Assembly (NCBI GenBank): GCA_028702545.1
Contig: JAQVOQ010000018.1
Span: 1 to 15,473, forward strand
DNA from: Clostridia bacterium
GTDB taxonomy: Bacteria; Bacillota; Clostridia; Christensenellales; UBA1242
Direction: 5' to 3'
DNA length: 15,473 nucleotides
In this document: in pieces, positions 6,595 to 14,229 of the stretch
How positions within the stretch are numbered: position 1 is the first letter of the stretch
Layout: the number at the start of each line of letters is the position of its first letter
Made by a program: the position numbers and the translations under genes
The notes under the pieces: generated by a model
Told to the model about the DNA's origin: nothing
The model's input: the letters and a program-made list of their open reading frames with translations, nothing else
Databases searched by the model: none

Positions 6595-7500
6595 TTAACC
6601 TACAAACTCTTTTAAAAGAGATGTTTCAGGCACTTTTGAGGGCTTAATTTCTAATAGCCCATTTAAAGTAAAGAGCAATTCTTGTAAAATTTGAATATGA
6701 TTAACGAGTAAAACGCTCAAAATGTTTTTGTACACATAAGGCTCATATGCATGGGTCGTATCTACAATAAAATCAGCATCTTTTTCAAATGGCAAAACGT
6801 ACAAATCCTCAGCTGCTCTAACATTTTTCCAAAAATCCAGTGTCGTTTCTGGAGAGATACCTCTAGTTCTAACATCTCTTATAATTCTTCGCATAAGCCT
6901 AAGAGAAAAAACATCTAATTGAATCTTTCCATTTGAACTAAAAGAAGTTTGCGGAATAACAAAAACTTTAGCAGAAAATTCATGAGGAATAAAATTATTA
7001 ATAATAGGGTTTAAAGCATGCAAACCTTCTATAATAATAATTTCATTTTCAAGTAGGGTAGTTGGTGGATTGTTTAAACGTTTTACGCCTGTCAAAAAGT
7101 CATAAATTGGCAAGATAGAACTTTTATTATTTAAAAGTTCATCTACGCATTTATCAAAAAGTTTCCAATCTATTGAGTTGACAGAATCATAGTCTCTATC
7201 ACCACTAGGTAAATATGGCGTTTCTTCACGATCGAGAAAAAAGTTATCCAAAGAAATTACTTTTGCACAAATTCCCACTTTTAACAAATCTTGTTGCAAT
7301 ATATGTGAAGTGGTTGTTTTACCTGAAGATGATGGACCAGCGACTAGTACAAATTTAGTTTTTCTATTATTAATTATAGATTTAGTAATTTGTAACATTT
7401 GCTTTTGATAAATATTTTCTGAAAAAGCTATTAAATCATTAACAGATTTTAAATTAAGTTCTTTTATATCATAGGTTTTTGTAGCTTTTGAATTATCCAT
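6595..7500 (-). CDS. uridine kinase-family nucleoside kinase (short form)
   Basis: A P-loop kinase of the uridine kinase/phosphoribulokinase family, probably phosphorylating uridine or cytidine in pyrimidine salvage. Seen: Walker A GPSSSGKTT (55-63); VISLDNFF (about 85-92), where the family has the strand-end aspartate; a DYDSVNSIDW segment; IYDFLTG; IIIIEGLHAL (Walker B-like); and RLMRRIIRDVRTRG in the lid region. Many clostridial relatives are about 550 residues, with an N-terminal TGS/threonyl-tRNA-synthetase-like half. Here only about 45 residues precede the kinase domain, so this is the short form. The only purine-rich ribosome site (GGGAGG) is 17 bases before the ATG, unusually far, so the start may lie a few codons upstream at a non-ATG codon. 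It is a single-gene unit with its own promoter. Substrate specificity cannot be read from sequence, so udk is not assigned. Confidence 0.88.
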   Translation of the reverse strand: MDNSKATKTYDIKELNLKSVNDLIAFSENIYQKQMLQITKSIINNRKTKFVLVAGPSSSGKTTTSHILQQDLLKVGICAKVISLDNFFLDREETPYLPSGDRDYDSVNSIDWKLFDKCVDELLNNKSSILPIYDFLTGVKRLNNPPTTLLENEIIIIEGLHALNPIINNFIPHEFSAKVFVIPQTSFSSNGKIQLDVFSLRLMRRIIRDVRTRGISPETTLDFWKNVRAAEDLYVLPFEKDADFIVDTTHAYEPYVYKNILSVLLVNHIQILQELLFTLNGLLEIKPSKVPETSLLKEFVG

Positions 7501-7517
7501 AAATATATTTTTATGTG

Positions 7518-7523
7518 CCTCCC
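7518..7523 (-). promoter_or_regulatory. distant ribosome binding site of the kinase gene
   Basis: GGGAGG on the minus strand lies 17 bases upstream of the ATG at 7498-7500, about twice the usual spacing. The in-frame codon ATA at 7504-7506 has 11-base spacing, and no in-frame ATG, GTG or TTG lies nearer. Confidence 0.5.
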
Positions 7524-7542
7524 AGTTGAGTTATATTTGTAA

Positions 7543-7571
7543 ATTATATCATTATTTATAGAATTTGTATA
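7543..7571 (-). promoter_or_regulatory. promoter of the kinase gene
   Basis: On the minus strand, TATACA (7571-7566), 17 bases, then TATAAT (7548-7543) preceded by TGA. The match to the extended -10 is strong, and to the -35 moderate (4 of 6). Confidence 0.55.
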
Positions 7572-7592
7572 ATTAATACATAAAATAGTTTA

Positions 7593-7622
7593 TTGACTTT
7601 TATATATATTTAGTGATACAAT
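7593..7622 (+). promoter_or_regulatory. orphan promoter in the gene-poor stretch
   Basis: TTGACT (7593-7598), 18 bases, then TACAAT (7617-7622) preceded by TGA. It fires rightwards from about 7629, but the next gene starts at 7992. It may drive a non-coding RNA or a long leader. It diverges from the kinase promoter. Confidence 0.5.
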
Positions 7623-7922
7623 TTTTAAAATTAATTTAAAAGCTTACAAAATAGGCAAAATGCATTGATTTCTAATTTTTTAATTAACTGTAATACGCAG
7701 ACAGTCATAGTTACATTAATGAGCTTGGTGCAAAGTTAGGCGAATTAATTTATAATGAACTTTATATATAAATAATTTAATTAGTAAATTTATTATGCTA
7801 AGTCAGCAGTTTAAAGTTACAATTATACATATGATATATTTACGATTATTAACATATAACAAAAGTATGTTCTGTATAATTATACATTTTTATGTAATTT
7901 TATAAATTTAGTAATTTTATAC
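7623..7922 (+). other. gene-free interval between two promoters
   Basis: No reading frame with a ribosome site was found on either strand. The interval holds a potential hairpin ACTGT (7687-7691) / ACAGT (7701-7705), two copies of AATTATACAT (7821-7830 and 7878-7887) and a perfect 12-bp palindrome GTATAATTATAC (7874-7885) about 40 bases upstream of the next promoter. One 25-codon stretch (7694-7771, ending ELGAKLGELIYNELYI) looks protein-like but has no start codon. No riboswitch class was recognised. Confidence 0.4.
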
Positions 7923-7951
7923 TTGCATAAGTCATTTATTGGTGTTATTAT
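7923..7951 (+). promoter_or_regulatory. promoter of the surface-protein operon
   Basis: TTGCAT (7923-7928), 17 bases, then TATTAT (7946-7951) preceded by TGT. The predicted leader is about 34 bases and carries AAAGAGG eight bases before the ATG at 7992. Confidence 0.65.
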
Positions 7952-7991
7952 ATATATGTAAAAATATGTATAGTATAAAGAGGTTTTGTAA

Positions 7992-8978
7992 ATGAGAGTA
8001 TTTTCAGCAAAAATGTTTAATATGATGACGATAGCATTAAGTGCTATATTTTTCTTATCAATAGCTGTTGCAACTATTTCTTCTATTCAAGAAGAAAGCA
8101 GAATTGCCTTAGAATTTCAACAAATGTTACAAGATGTTAATGATTATAATTACAACCACTTGTTAGAAAATACAACTAACAACGATATTGATGATTCAAC
8201 AACTTCAGAGGCAATGTTCACCAATGGAACAGATGCTTTTCTTTACGGATATTATAACTATATTAATTCACCAACCTATTATGTTGAATCTCAAGGCATT
8301 TCAACAAATACTGTTGCTGGAATAGTAACTATTACAACACTTTCAAAAAATGTAATGATAAAATTTGCAGATGGAAGCGCGTGTTATGAATTAATTACTT
8401 ATGAACAAGGCAATACTTATGGAAGAACATCAGCAAAACAAATATATTATGATAAGCTAAGCAATCTTGTTTACATGAGAGATACAAAAGATGTTAAGGA
8501 AATAAATAATGATTTAATATCATCATATACTAGGCCTTGGGAATATGACAGCGTTGAATATTTTGTAGAAGAAATTGGCATAATTCCTGGTGAGAGCATT
8601 TATAATTTTAGCAAAAAAGCAATTATTGATGAAACTTATTACAAAGAAGTAAAAGTAAATGGCGTAATAAAAGAATATCAAACGCAAATAGTGAGCAATG
8701 CAACGCTTGCAGGCAAGCCATTTGCAAGAGTGGCTAATTATATTGGTAAAGCAACACAAATGCCAGTTGTTACACAAATGATAGAAAATGTTATAATAAA
8801 CGCCGATGGAATTTTAAAAGCTTTGGTTTTAGATGATAAATATGAACTAAAAACAAAAGTTCCAGTATTGGGCGAAAAAACAGTTTATTGTGCTTCTAAG
8901 TCAACTTATAGGTTTATTACATTAGGCGGTGAGCTTCCAGTAAGTCAACCCGATGTATCAAATGCACATCCAAGGTAA
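7992..8978 (+). CDS. exported membrane-anchored protein of unknown family
   Basis: A 328-residue protein that I cannot assign to a family. Residues 11-31 (MMTIALSAIFFLSIAVATIS) form a signal peptide or N-terminal anchor after a short basic start. No lipobox is seen. The rest is polar and probably extracytoplasmic: an Asn/Thr-rich linker (about 50-75), then alternating beta-strand-like segments (for example GIVTITTLSKNVMIKF), an aromatic-rich centre (RPWEYDSVEYFVEE) and a C-terminal part ending in a Pro/Ser-rich tail. Such strands and the lack of catalytic motifs suggest a beta-rich binding or assembly protein, but this is inference. The start is supported by AAAGAGG and a promoter just upstream. 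It is followed after 32 bases by the leucine-rich-repeat gene, with no terminator between, so the two probably act together at the cell surface. Confidence 0.75.
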   Translation: MRVFSAKMFNMMTIALSAIFFLSIAVATISSIQEESRIALEFQQMLQDVNDYNYNHLLENTTNNDIDDSTTSEAMFTNGTDAFLYGYYNYINSPTYYVESQGISTNTVAGIVTITTLSKNVMIKFADGSACYELITYEQGNTYGRTSAKQIYYDKLSNLVYMRDTKDVKEINNDLISSYTRPWEYDSVEYFVEEIGIIPGESIYNFSKKAIIDETYYKEVKVNGVIKEYQTQIVSNATLAGKPFARVANYIGKATQMPVVTQMIENVIINADGILKALVLDDKYELKTKVPVLGEKTVYCASKSTYRFITLGGELPVSQPDVSNAHPR

Positions 8979-9010
8979 ACACTATAATTAAATAGTAGGG
9001 GGAATATATT

Positions 9011-10282
9011 ATGTTAAAAAAATACTTTTGTTTAGCAATGGTAAGTTTAATGTTTATATTAAGCAGTTTTCTGCCCCCTTCTTTTTTTGTTTATGCCGAA
9101 ACAATAGAACAAGACATCTTAGGTATAGATGACTTCTACTTATATAATGAGTTATTATTTTTAGCAAACGAAGGTAGAGCCGAACCTCTATTAAAACTAG
9201 AAACTGATGCACTAATTAGCGTTGATGAGATTAATATATCAAATAATCAAATTCAAAGTTTAGAGGGCTTACAGTTATTAAATTTAGCTAGCATTAAGAA
9301 AGTAAACTTTAGTGGCAATCAATTATCAATTATAACGAGCGAACAATTAAGCACGCTGAGTAGCTTAGAAGAATTAGATTTATCAAACAACAATATAACT
9401 CAGTGTGAGTTAGGCAACTTAAGCAATATTAACACCCTTAATTTAAGCCGTAACAATTTAAGTCAAATAAATATAAGCAAAATAGTTCACAACTTGCTAC
9501 TGGGCAATGGCTACGTCAATTTAAACAATAACAATTTTACAAGCCTAGCAGACATAATACTACCGAGCGAATTAACAAATGCTATAGTAGTTGATTTATG
9601 TAATAATTATTTAACCAGTCAAAATATAAGCGTAGTCACAGCAACTCACACATTAGATTTAATGTTTCAAGGCGTTAAAGAAGGCGAAACATTAACCGAA
9701 GGCCAATTATTAAGCGTTTATTACACGGAGCAATTTACTGACTTTAATGTAAAAATTTATGATGATACCTTAACCACTTTATTGTATGAAGTTTATGAAG
9801 GTGAGCAAGCAGAGCTTGTGGCCAATAATTATAAACTAAAATATTATGAAGGTGAAGTTGAATTATACAATGAAATTCTTACCGAGCCTTATGAGTTTAC
9901 ACCTATTAGCTATACTGTTAAGCCTCAAATGCCAACGATGCAAATTTTAAAAGATAATGAAGTAGTAGAAAATTTACCAGCCTATAATACGGCTATTACA
10001 ATTGAGTTTGCTGACTATAACGAAAATGCAACTATTTATTATTCAATAAACAACGGCAGTTGGATTGAGGGAAATAGCATTGACCTAGAAAATAATGGTA
10101 GATATTCAATTAGTGCAAAAGCAATATATAATGGAGTTGCTTCTAGTTCATATTTAGTAACATTAGAAATAAACATAGCATGGCAGGCGGCTTGGTCCAT
10201 ATTTAAAGGAATAGCTAGTTTAATTTTATTAATAGTTTTATTTGGTTTTGGATTTTATTATAAATCAAAGAAAACAACTTAA
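9011..10282 (+). CDS. surface leucine-rich-repeat protein with C-terminal membrane anchor
   Basis: A 423-residue protein, exported by a signal peptide (1-29, likely cut after VYA) and held by a C-terminal hydrophobic helix (about 395-417) followed by KSKKTT, so most of it faces outside. Residues 72-205 hold five or six leucine-rich repeats of the xLxxLxLSxNxL type, for example INISNNQI, VNFSGNQL, LDLSNNNI and LNLSRNNL. Residues 235-300 look beta-rich. Residues 305-388 resemble a chitobiase C-terminal-like beta-sandwich, with TIYYSINNGSW and GRYSISAKAIYNG. There is no LPxTG motif. Related layouts occur in surface adhesins and internalin-like proteins; the ligand here is unknown. AGGGGGA eight bases before the ATG fixes the start, and the gene shares an operon with the upstream exported protein. 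Confidence 0.85.
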   Translation: MLKKYFCLAMVSLMFILSSFLPPSFFVYAETIEQDILGIDDFYLYNELLFLANEGRAEPLLKLETDALISVDEINISNNQIQSLEGLQLLNLASIKKVNFSGNQLSIITSEQLSTLSSLEELDLSNNNITQCELGNLSNINTLNLSRNNLSQINISKIVHNLLLGNGYVNLNNNNFTSLADIILPSELTNAIVVDLCNNYLTSQNISVVTATHTLDLMFQGVKEGETLTEGQLLSVYYTEQFTDFNVKIYDDTLTTLLYEVYEGEQAELVANNYKLKYYEGEVELYNEILTEPYEFTPISYTVKPQMPTMQILKDNEVVENLPAYNTAITIEFADYNENATIYYSINNGSWIEGNSIDLENNGRYSISAKAIYNGVASSSYLVTLEINIAWQAAWSIFKGIASLILLIVLFGFGFYYKSKKTT

Positions 10283-10294
10283 ATAATATAAAAT

Positions 10295-10328
10295 AAAAAA
10301 CTCTCAACCAATTGCTGAGAGTTTTTTT
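10295..10328. terminator. bidirectional terminator between convergent genes
   Basis: CTCTCA (10301-10306) pairs with TGAGAG (10316-10321), flanked by six A residues before and seven T residues after. It ends the surface-protein operon and, read the other way, the cvpA-family gene whose stop is at 10342. Confidence 0.85.
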
Positions 10329-10341
10329 GTTATTTAATTAA

Positions 10342-11145
10342 TTATAAATGGATGTTATTAAAAGCCCCTTGAATAAGTGCATTGAAGTCTATTTGACCAA
10401 TTTGATTAGTTATAAACTCCGACACTATATCATAAACAGGTTTGCCTATAAAAGATGTATCAATTAAGTTTGAAATAGCGGGTATGATAGGGTCTAGTAC
10501 AACTGATAAAACACAATATGCTGCAAATACAACAACTATAACTAGCGCGCCTTTTGCTGCACCAAAAGCTAAACCAAGAAGTCTATCAAGTCCACCGATT
10601 GCAGGATTTTTTGTAATTGCGTCAAATATTTTACTTAAAATACCAACAGCAATTCTAATAGCAATATAAATTGCAACAGCAGAAACAATAAGCATTGCAA
10701 TTCCGCCTAGCATTTGACCAAACCAACTACTAATAACTGTACCACTTTCTAAAACAACATCATCTTGTATTAAAAGATTTAAACCTGTTTTAAAAATATC
10801 ACTTAAACCAGTAACGCCTGCGTTTATTGCAGCTTTAAGGTCAACGCCTGTAATAGATCCATCTGGTACCCAAGCTGTAGATGGTGTTACACCAACAGTA
10901 TAAGTAAAGAATGTATTAATTCCAGCAATTGCTGCACCAATCTTATCGGCAAACCAAGTTGTCAAATTAGCAAAACCATCAATAAAAACGGCAACAGGTT
11001 TAGCAAGCCAAACAGCGACAGCCAAGCTTACAACGCTACTAAATAGTTTTAATAAACTTGCCAAAAATCCCTTAGAAAAACCAATTATGGCAAAAAGTAG
11101 AAGTATTACAACAATGACAATATCTAAAACATTAATTCCACTCAT
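10342..11145 (-). CDS. CvpA-family membrane protein
   Basis: A 267-residue integral membrane protein. The CvpA signature is at the N-terminus: after MSGINVLDIVIVVILLLFA comes IIGFSKGFLASLLKLFSS, the usual VxxGxxxGFxxSL-like region, then further hydrophobic helices near 150-180 and 200-230 with the conserved GGLDRLLGLAFGAAKG loop between them. Family members (named for colicin V production in E. coli) lie in the cytoplasmic membrane and have been tied to envelope stress and cell-surface processes; the molecular job is not settled. The start is the ATG at 11143-11145, because GAGGAGGA (11151-11158) lies five bases before it. An in-frame ATG 33 bases upstream has no properly spaced ribosome site. 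It is a single-gene unit with its own promoter, converging on the surface-protein operon. It is longer than E. coli CvpA (about 160 residues), with an insertion between the helices. Confidence 0.88.
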   Translation of the reverse strand: MSGINVLDIVIVVILLLFAIIGFSKGFLASLLKLFSSVVSLAVAVWLAKPVAVFIDGFANLTTWFADKIGAAIAGINTFFTYTVGVTPSTAWVPDGSITGVDLKAAINAGVTGLSDIFKTGLNLLIQDDVVLESGTVISSWFGQMLGGIAMLIVSAVAIYIAIRIAVGILSKIFDAITKNPAIGGLDRLLGLAFGAAKGALVIVVVFAAYCVLSVVLDPIIPAISNLIDTSFIGKPVYDIVSEFITNQIGQIDFNALIQGAFNNIHL

Positions 11146-11150
11146 AAAAA

Positions 11151-11158
11151 TCCTCCTC
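11151..11158 (-). promoter_or_regulatory. ribosome binding site that sets the cvpA start
   Basis: GAGGAGGA on the minus strand ends five bases before the ATG at 11143-11145. This selects that codon over the in-frame ATG at 11176-11178. Confidence 0.85.
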
Positions 11159-11194
11159 AAACAATTACTTGTTATCATATCCTTATTTTTTTGT

Positions 11195-11223
11195 ATTATA
11201 TCATAATTATTTTTATTTGTAAA
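11195..11223 (-). promoter_or_regulatory. promoter of the cvpA-family gene
   Basis: On the minus strand, TTTACA (11223-11218), 17 bases, then TATAAT (11200-11195) preceded by TGA. The -35 matches 5 of 6 and the -10 is perfect and extended. Confidence 0.75.
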
Positions 11224-11316
11224 TTCAATTTATAAAAAACGAATAAATTTTTAAAGTATTACAATGTCATAATCTGTCAACAATTATAGTTAAAATAAAA
11301 ATGTTTTGAGGTAAAA

Positions 11317-11838
11317 ATGAATAATAAAAATTCTTATTTAATTAGCGATTATCACAACTTAGTTTATGCACTTGCTAATAAGTTATGTAAACTAAATAGT
11401 AAACCTGTAATAATTTGTTTAGGAACAGACAAAGTAATAGCCGATAGTTTAGGTCCAATAGTTGGGCATTTACTAACAACAAAATATAACATTAAAACTT
11501 ATGTGTATGGCAGTTTAAAAAGAACAGTTAACAGCACAAATTTAGAATATTATTTTAGCCATATTAATAAAACACATAAGAATCAAAATTTATTGGTAAT
11601 AGATGCAGGTTTAGGCAGTTTAGAACAAGTTGGCAAAATTAATGTAACAGATGGCGGTATAATTCCTTACAACAATTCTTACTATAAAAAAATAGGCGAT
11701 ATAAGCGTAACGGGAATAGTGTTAGAAAAAGGCTTGTTAGAAAAAATGCAACTAAGGCAGACCAAGTTAAATTTTGTAAGCGAGATGGCAGAAATGATTG
11801 CAAAGGTAATTTATCACGCTTATCAAATGACATATTAG
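11317..11838 (+). CDS. yyaC: YyaC/DUF1256-family putative spore protease-like protein
   Basis: A 173-residue protein of the YyaC family, which shares the fold of the germination protease GPR that cleaves small acid-soluble spore proteins. Family landmarks are GTDKVIADSLGPIVG (36-50), where YyaC has GTDRxxGDALGP; VYGSLKRTV (63-71); VIDAGLGSLEQVG (94-106) with the conserved Asp96; and GDISVTGIV (127-135). B. subtilis YyaC has about 205 residues, so this is slightly short, mostly at the N-terminus. Biochemical activity is unproven for the family. The ribosome site TTGAGGT lies about five bases before the ATG. It is divergent from the cvpA-family gene and ends in its own terminator before ftsH. 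Its presence implies sporulation ancestry, but no other spore gene is in the window and no sporulation sigma-factor promoter could be recognised. Confidence 0.88.
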   Translation: MNNKNSYLISDYHNLVYALANKLCKLNSKPVIICLGTDKVIADSLGPIVGHLLTTKYNIKTYVYGSLKRTVNSTNLEYYFSHINKTHKNQNLLVIDAGLGSLEQVGKINVTDGGIIPYNNSYYKKIGDISVTGIVLEKGLLEKMQLRQTKLNFVSEMAEMIAKVIYHAYQMTY

Positions 11839-11867
11839 TATGTTTTTTTTAAAATAATATTATGTGC

Positions 11868-11895
11868 AAAATGTGGGCATAGGCTCACATTTTTT
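11868..11895 (+). terminator. Rho-independent terminator after yyaC
   Basis: AAAATGTGGGC (11868-11878) pairs with GCTCACATTTT (11883-11893), one G-U pair included, around loop ATAG, with T residues through 11895. It separates yyaC from ftsH. Confidence 0.85.
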
Positions 11896-11915
11896 AAAAA
11901 ATAACAAAAAAATGC

Positions 11916-11945
11916 TTAATAAGTTGTTTGTAAAACTGATATAAT
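11916..11945 (+). promoter_or_regulatory. extended -10 promoter of ftsH
   Basis: TATAAT (11940-11945) preceded by TGA, with a weak -35 TTAATA 18 bases upstream. The ftsH ATG is about 48 bases beyond and has AGGAGG at 11983-11988. Confidence 0.6.
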
Positions 11946-11993
11946 ATGATAATATTATTAGGCTAATATATAACTATAATTTAGGAGGACAAA

Positions 11994-14072
11994 ATGTCAA
12001 AAGATAACAAATTTAAAAATATAATGAAATTTGCATTAGCTGTTGTTTTAGTTCTGCTAGTCGTTTCGGCACTTAACTTGCCACCACAATCTCAAGAAAT
12101 AGGCTATACAGAATTTAGAAATAAAGTTATAGCGGAAGAAATTACTGATATTTCGGTTATAGGCAATGTTATAAGAGCTAGAGACGTTGCAAGTGAATAT
12201 GCAGTTGAAGACTTTCCAGCAAAACATGATTATACCGTTACTTATATTAACTCACAAGCATTGATCGAGTTTATAGATAATTATAATAGTGGAATGTTAC
12301 CAGAGCAAGAACCAAACCCATCGGTTCCAACTCAACTTGTATCTGCTACTTATAATTTTGAAAGTGTATCATTAATAGAACAAATAATGCCATGGTTAAC
12401 CATTTTATTGTTTGTTGTAATCACTATTGTTGTAGTAAAAACAATAGCTTCAACCAACAGCAAATCAATAGGTTTTTCAAAGTCAAGAGCAAAACTTGCA
12501 ATTATGCCAAAAGTAAGGTTTAGCGATGTTGCTGGTGCAAAAGAGGAAAAAGAAGAACTGCAAGAAATTGTAGAATTTTTGAAAAATCCAGCAAAATTTA
12601 CAAACCTTGGCGCTAGAATTCCAAAGGGTGTGTTACTAGTTGGAGCACCGGGAACGGGTAAAACGCTACTAGCAAAAGCAATAGCAGGCGAAAGTGGAGT
12701 ACCATTTTTCTCTATAAGCGGTAGTGATTTTGTAGAAATGTTTGTAGGCGTTGGAGCGTCCCGCGTTCGTGATTTGTTTGAACAAGCAAAAAAGAGTATG
12801 CCTTGTATTGTATTTATTGATGAAATTGATGCAGTGGGCAGGCAACGCGGTGCTGGTTTAGGCGGCGGAAACGATGAAAGAGAACAAACATTAAATCAAT
12901 TGCTAGTTCAAATGGATGGTTTTGACGCCAATGAAGGGATTATTATCATTGCAGCCACAAACAGACCAGATGTACTAGACCCAGCATTACTTCGTCCAGG
13001 AAGATTTGATAGGCAAATAGTCGTTCATATTCCAGATGTTGTAGGCAGAGAAAAAATATTAGAAGTACATGCAAGAAATAAACCTATAAGTTCAGAAGTT
13101 GATTTTCAAAATGTTGCAAGATTAACTAGTGGATTTAGCGGTGCTGACTTAGAAAATTTATTAAATGAAGCGGCAATTTTTGCAGCAAGAGCAAATCGCT
13201 CACATATTAATTCAAACGATATATCTGAGGGTATAAATAAAGTTATTATGGGTCCTCAAAAGAAAAGCCGAATGGTTACAGAAAGAGATAAAAAAATTAC
13301 AGCATACCATGAAGCAGGTCACGCAATAGTTCAAAAAATTTTAGAGCATTGTGACGAAGTACAAGAAGTGTCAATTATACCTAGAGGTATGGCAGGTGGT
13401 TACACTATGACAAGGCCAAGCAACGATGATGCTTATTATACTTTTAACAAACTAAACGATAATATTGCAGCCTTTATGGGCGGTAGAATTGCAGAAGAAA
13501 TTATCTTTAAAGATGTTTCAACAGGCGCTTCTAACGATATTCAACAAGCGACAAAACTTGCCAAAAAAATGGTAACAGAGTTTGGTATGAGTAATTTAGG
13601 TTTTGTAAACTTAGGCGAATCAAGTGAAGTGTTTATAGGAAGAGATTATTCAAAACAACAAAGTTATTCAGAAGCAACAGCTAGCAAAATAGATTCTGAG
13701 ATGAAAATTATTTTAGATAATAATTACAAGAGGGCAAAAGAAGCTATTGAAGCCAACCTTGAAAAACTAGAAATCTTGACAAAAGTTTTACTTGAAAAGG
13801 AAACTATTTATAAAGATGAAGTTGATCTTGTAATGGCGGGAGAGTCTTATGATGAAATCATTAAACAAATAGATGAAAGACTAAAAAAGAGAAAAGAAAA
13901 AGAAGATGATGAAGTTAAAAAATCTATTAAGTTACAACAAGACAAAATTAATGATATTAAAATAAAAACTATCAATGCTTTAAAAAAAGAAGGGTTGATA
14001 GTAACTGAAGTTGAGACAAAAATTGTTAAGAAAGAAAAAAAGAAAAATGATGACGATTCTTCAAAAAAATAA
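11994..14072 (+). CDS. ftsH: ATP-dependent zinc metalloprotease FtsH
   Basis: A membrane-bound AAA+ protease that extracts and degrades misassembled membrane proteins and short-lived regulators, acting as a hexamer on the cytoplasmic face. The order is: TM1 (about 11-28), an extracytoplasmic domain, TM2 (133-150), then the AAA module with Walker A GAPGTGKT (217-224), pore loop MFVG (249-252), Walker B VFIDEID (273-279) and second region of homology ATNRPDVLDPALLRPGR (321-337, arginine fingers R334 and R337). The protease domain has zinc motif HEAGH (439-443), and D515 in STGASND is the likely third ligand. All catalytic residues are present. The last 65 residues are a charged Lys/Glu/Asp-rich, coiled-coil-like tail longer than in many FtsH proteins. 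At 692 residues the length is normal. AGGAGG five bases before the ATG fixes the start, and the gene stands alone between terminators. Confidence 0.98.
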   Translation: MSKDNKFKNIMKFALAVVLVLLVVSALNLPPQSQEIGYTEFRNKVIAEEITDISVIGNVIRARDVASEYAVEDFPAKHDYTVTYINSQALIEFIDNYNSGMLPEQEPNPSVPTQLVSATYNFESVSLIEQIMPWLTILLFVVITIVVVKTIASTNSKSIGFSKSRAKLAIMPKVRFSDVAGAKEEKEELQEIVEFLKNPAKFTNLGARIPKGVLLVGAPGTGKTLLAKAIAGESGVPFFSISGSDFVEMFVGVGASRVRDLFEQAKKSMPCIVFIDEIDAVGRQRGAGLGGGNDEREQTLNQLLVQMDGFDANEGIIIIAATNRPDVLDPALLRPGRFDRQIVVHIPDVVGREKILEVHARNKPISSEVDFQNVARLTSGFSGADLENLLNEAAIFAARANRSHINSNDISEGINKVIMGPQKKSRMVTERDKKITAYHEAGHAIVQKILEHCDEVQEVSIIPRGMAGGYTMTRPSNDDAYYTFNKLNDNIAAFMGGRIAEEIIFKDVSTGASNDIQQATKLAKKMVTEFGMSNLGFVNLGESSEVFIGRDYSKQQSYSEATASKIDSEMKIILDNNYKRAKEAIEANLEKLEILTKVLLEKETIYKDEVDLVMAGESYDEIIKQIDERLKKRKEKEDDEVKKSIKLQQDKINDIKIKTINALKKEGLIVTEVETKIVKKEKKKNDDDSSKK

Positions 14073-14085
14073 AGTTAATTAATTT

Positions 14086-14114
14086 AAAAACGTTTAAAAA
14101 TTTAAGCGTTTTTT
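14086..14114 (+). terminator. Rho-independent terminator after ftsH
   Basis: AAAAACG (14086-14092) pairs with CGTTTTT (14107-14113), and the stem extends inward through TTTAA/TTAAG with one G-U pair; a T run follows. It lies 14 bases after the stop codon. Confidence 0.8.
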
Positions 14115-14177
14115 AAATATATTATATTTGCTAATGTATACTAAATGCTATATTTATATATATTATTACAAATTTAT

Positions 14178-14206
14178 TTGCAAAATTGGCGCTAAACAAG
14201 TAAAAT
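14178..14206 (+). promoter_or_regulatory. promoter of the heliorhodopsin-like gene
   Basis: TTGCAA (14178-14183), 17 bases, then TAAAAT (14201-14206). The -35 sits in the 8-bp palindrome TTTGCAAA (14177-14184), a possible operator. The predicted leader is about 17 bases and holds AGGAGG. Confidence 0.6.
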
Positions 14207-14229
14207 AATAATAACTTAGGAGGGCTAAT

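Noticed and set aside
287..7734. An 11-base match, CTTGGTGCAAA, at 287-297 and 7724-7734
   Set aside because: The flanks diverge apart from AGTTA after a three-base offset. One copy lies in unrelated DNA behind tRNA-Ser, so it is most likely chance.
7694..7771. Protein-like 25-codon stretch ending ELGAKLGELIYNELYI
   Set aside because: It has stops just before it and no start codon or ribosome site. It could be a gene remnant but is too short to call.
8523..8777. Minus-strand open frame inside the exported-protein gene
   Set aside because: It is a shadow of the plus-strand gene with no ribosome site or promoter.
11143..11178. Upstream ATG at 11176-11178 as the start of the cvpA-family gene
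   Set aside because: AAGGA lies almost against that ATG, while GAGGAGGA is ideally placed for the downstream ATG, which begins the conserved membrane signature.
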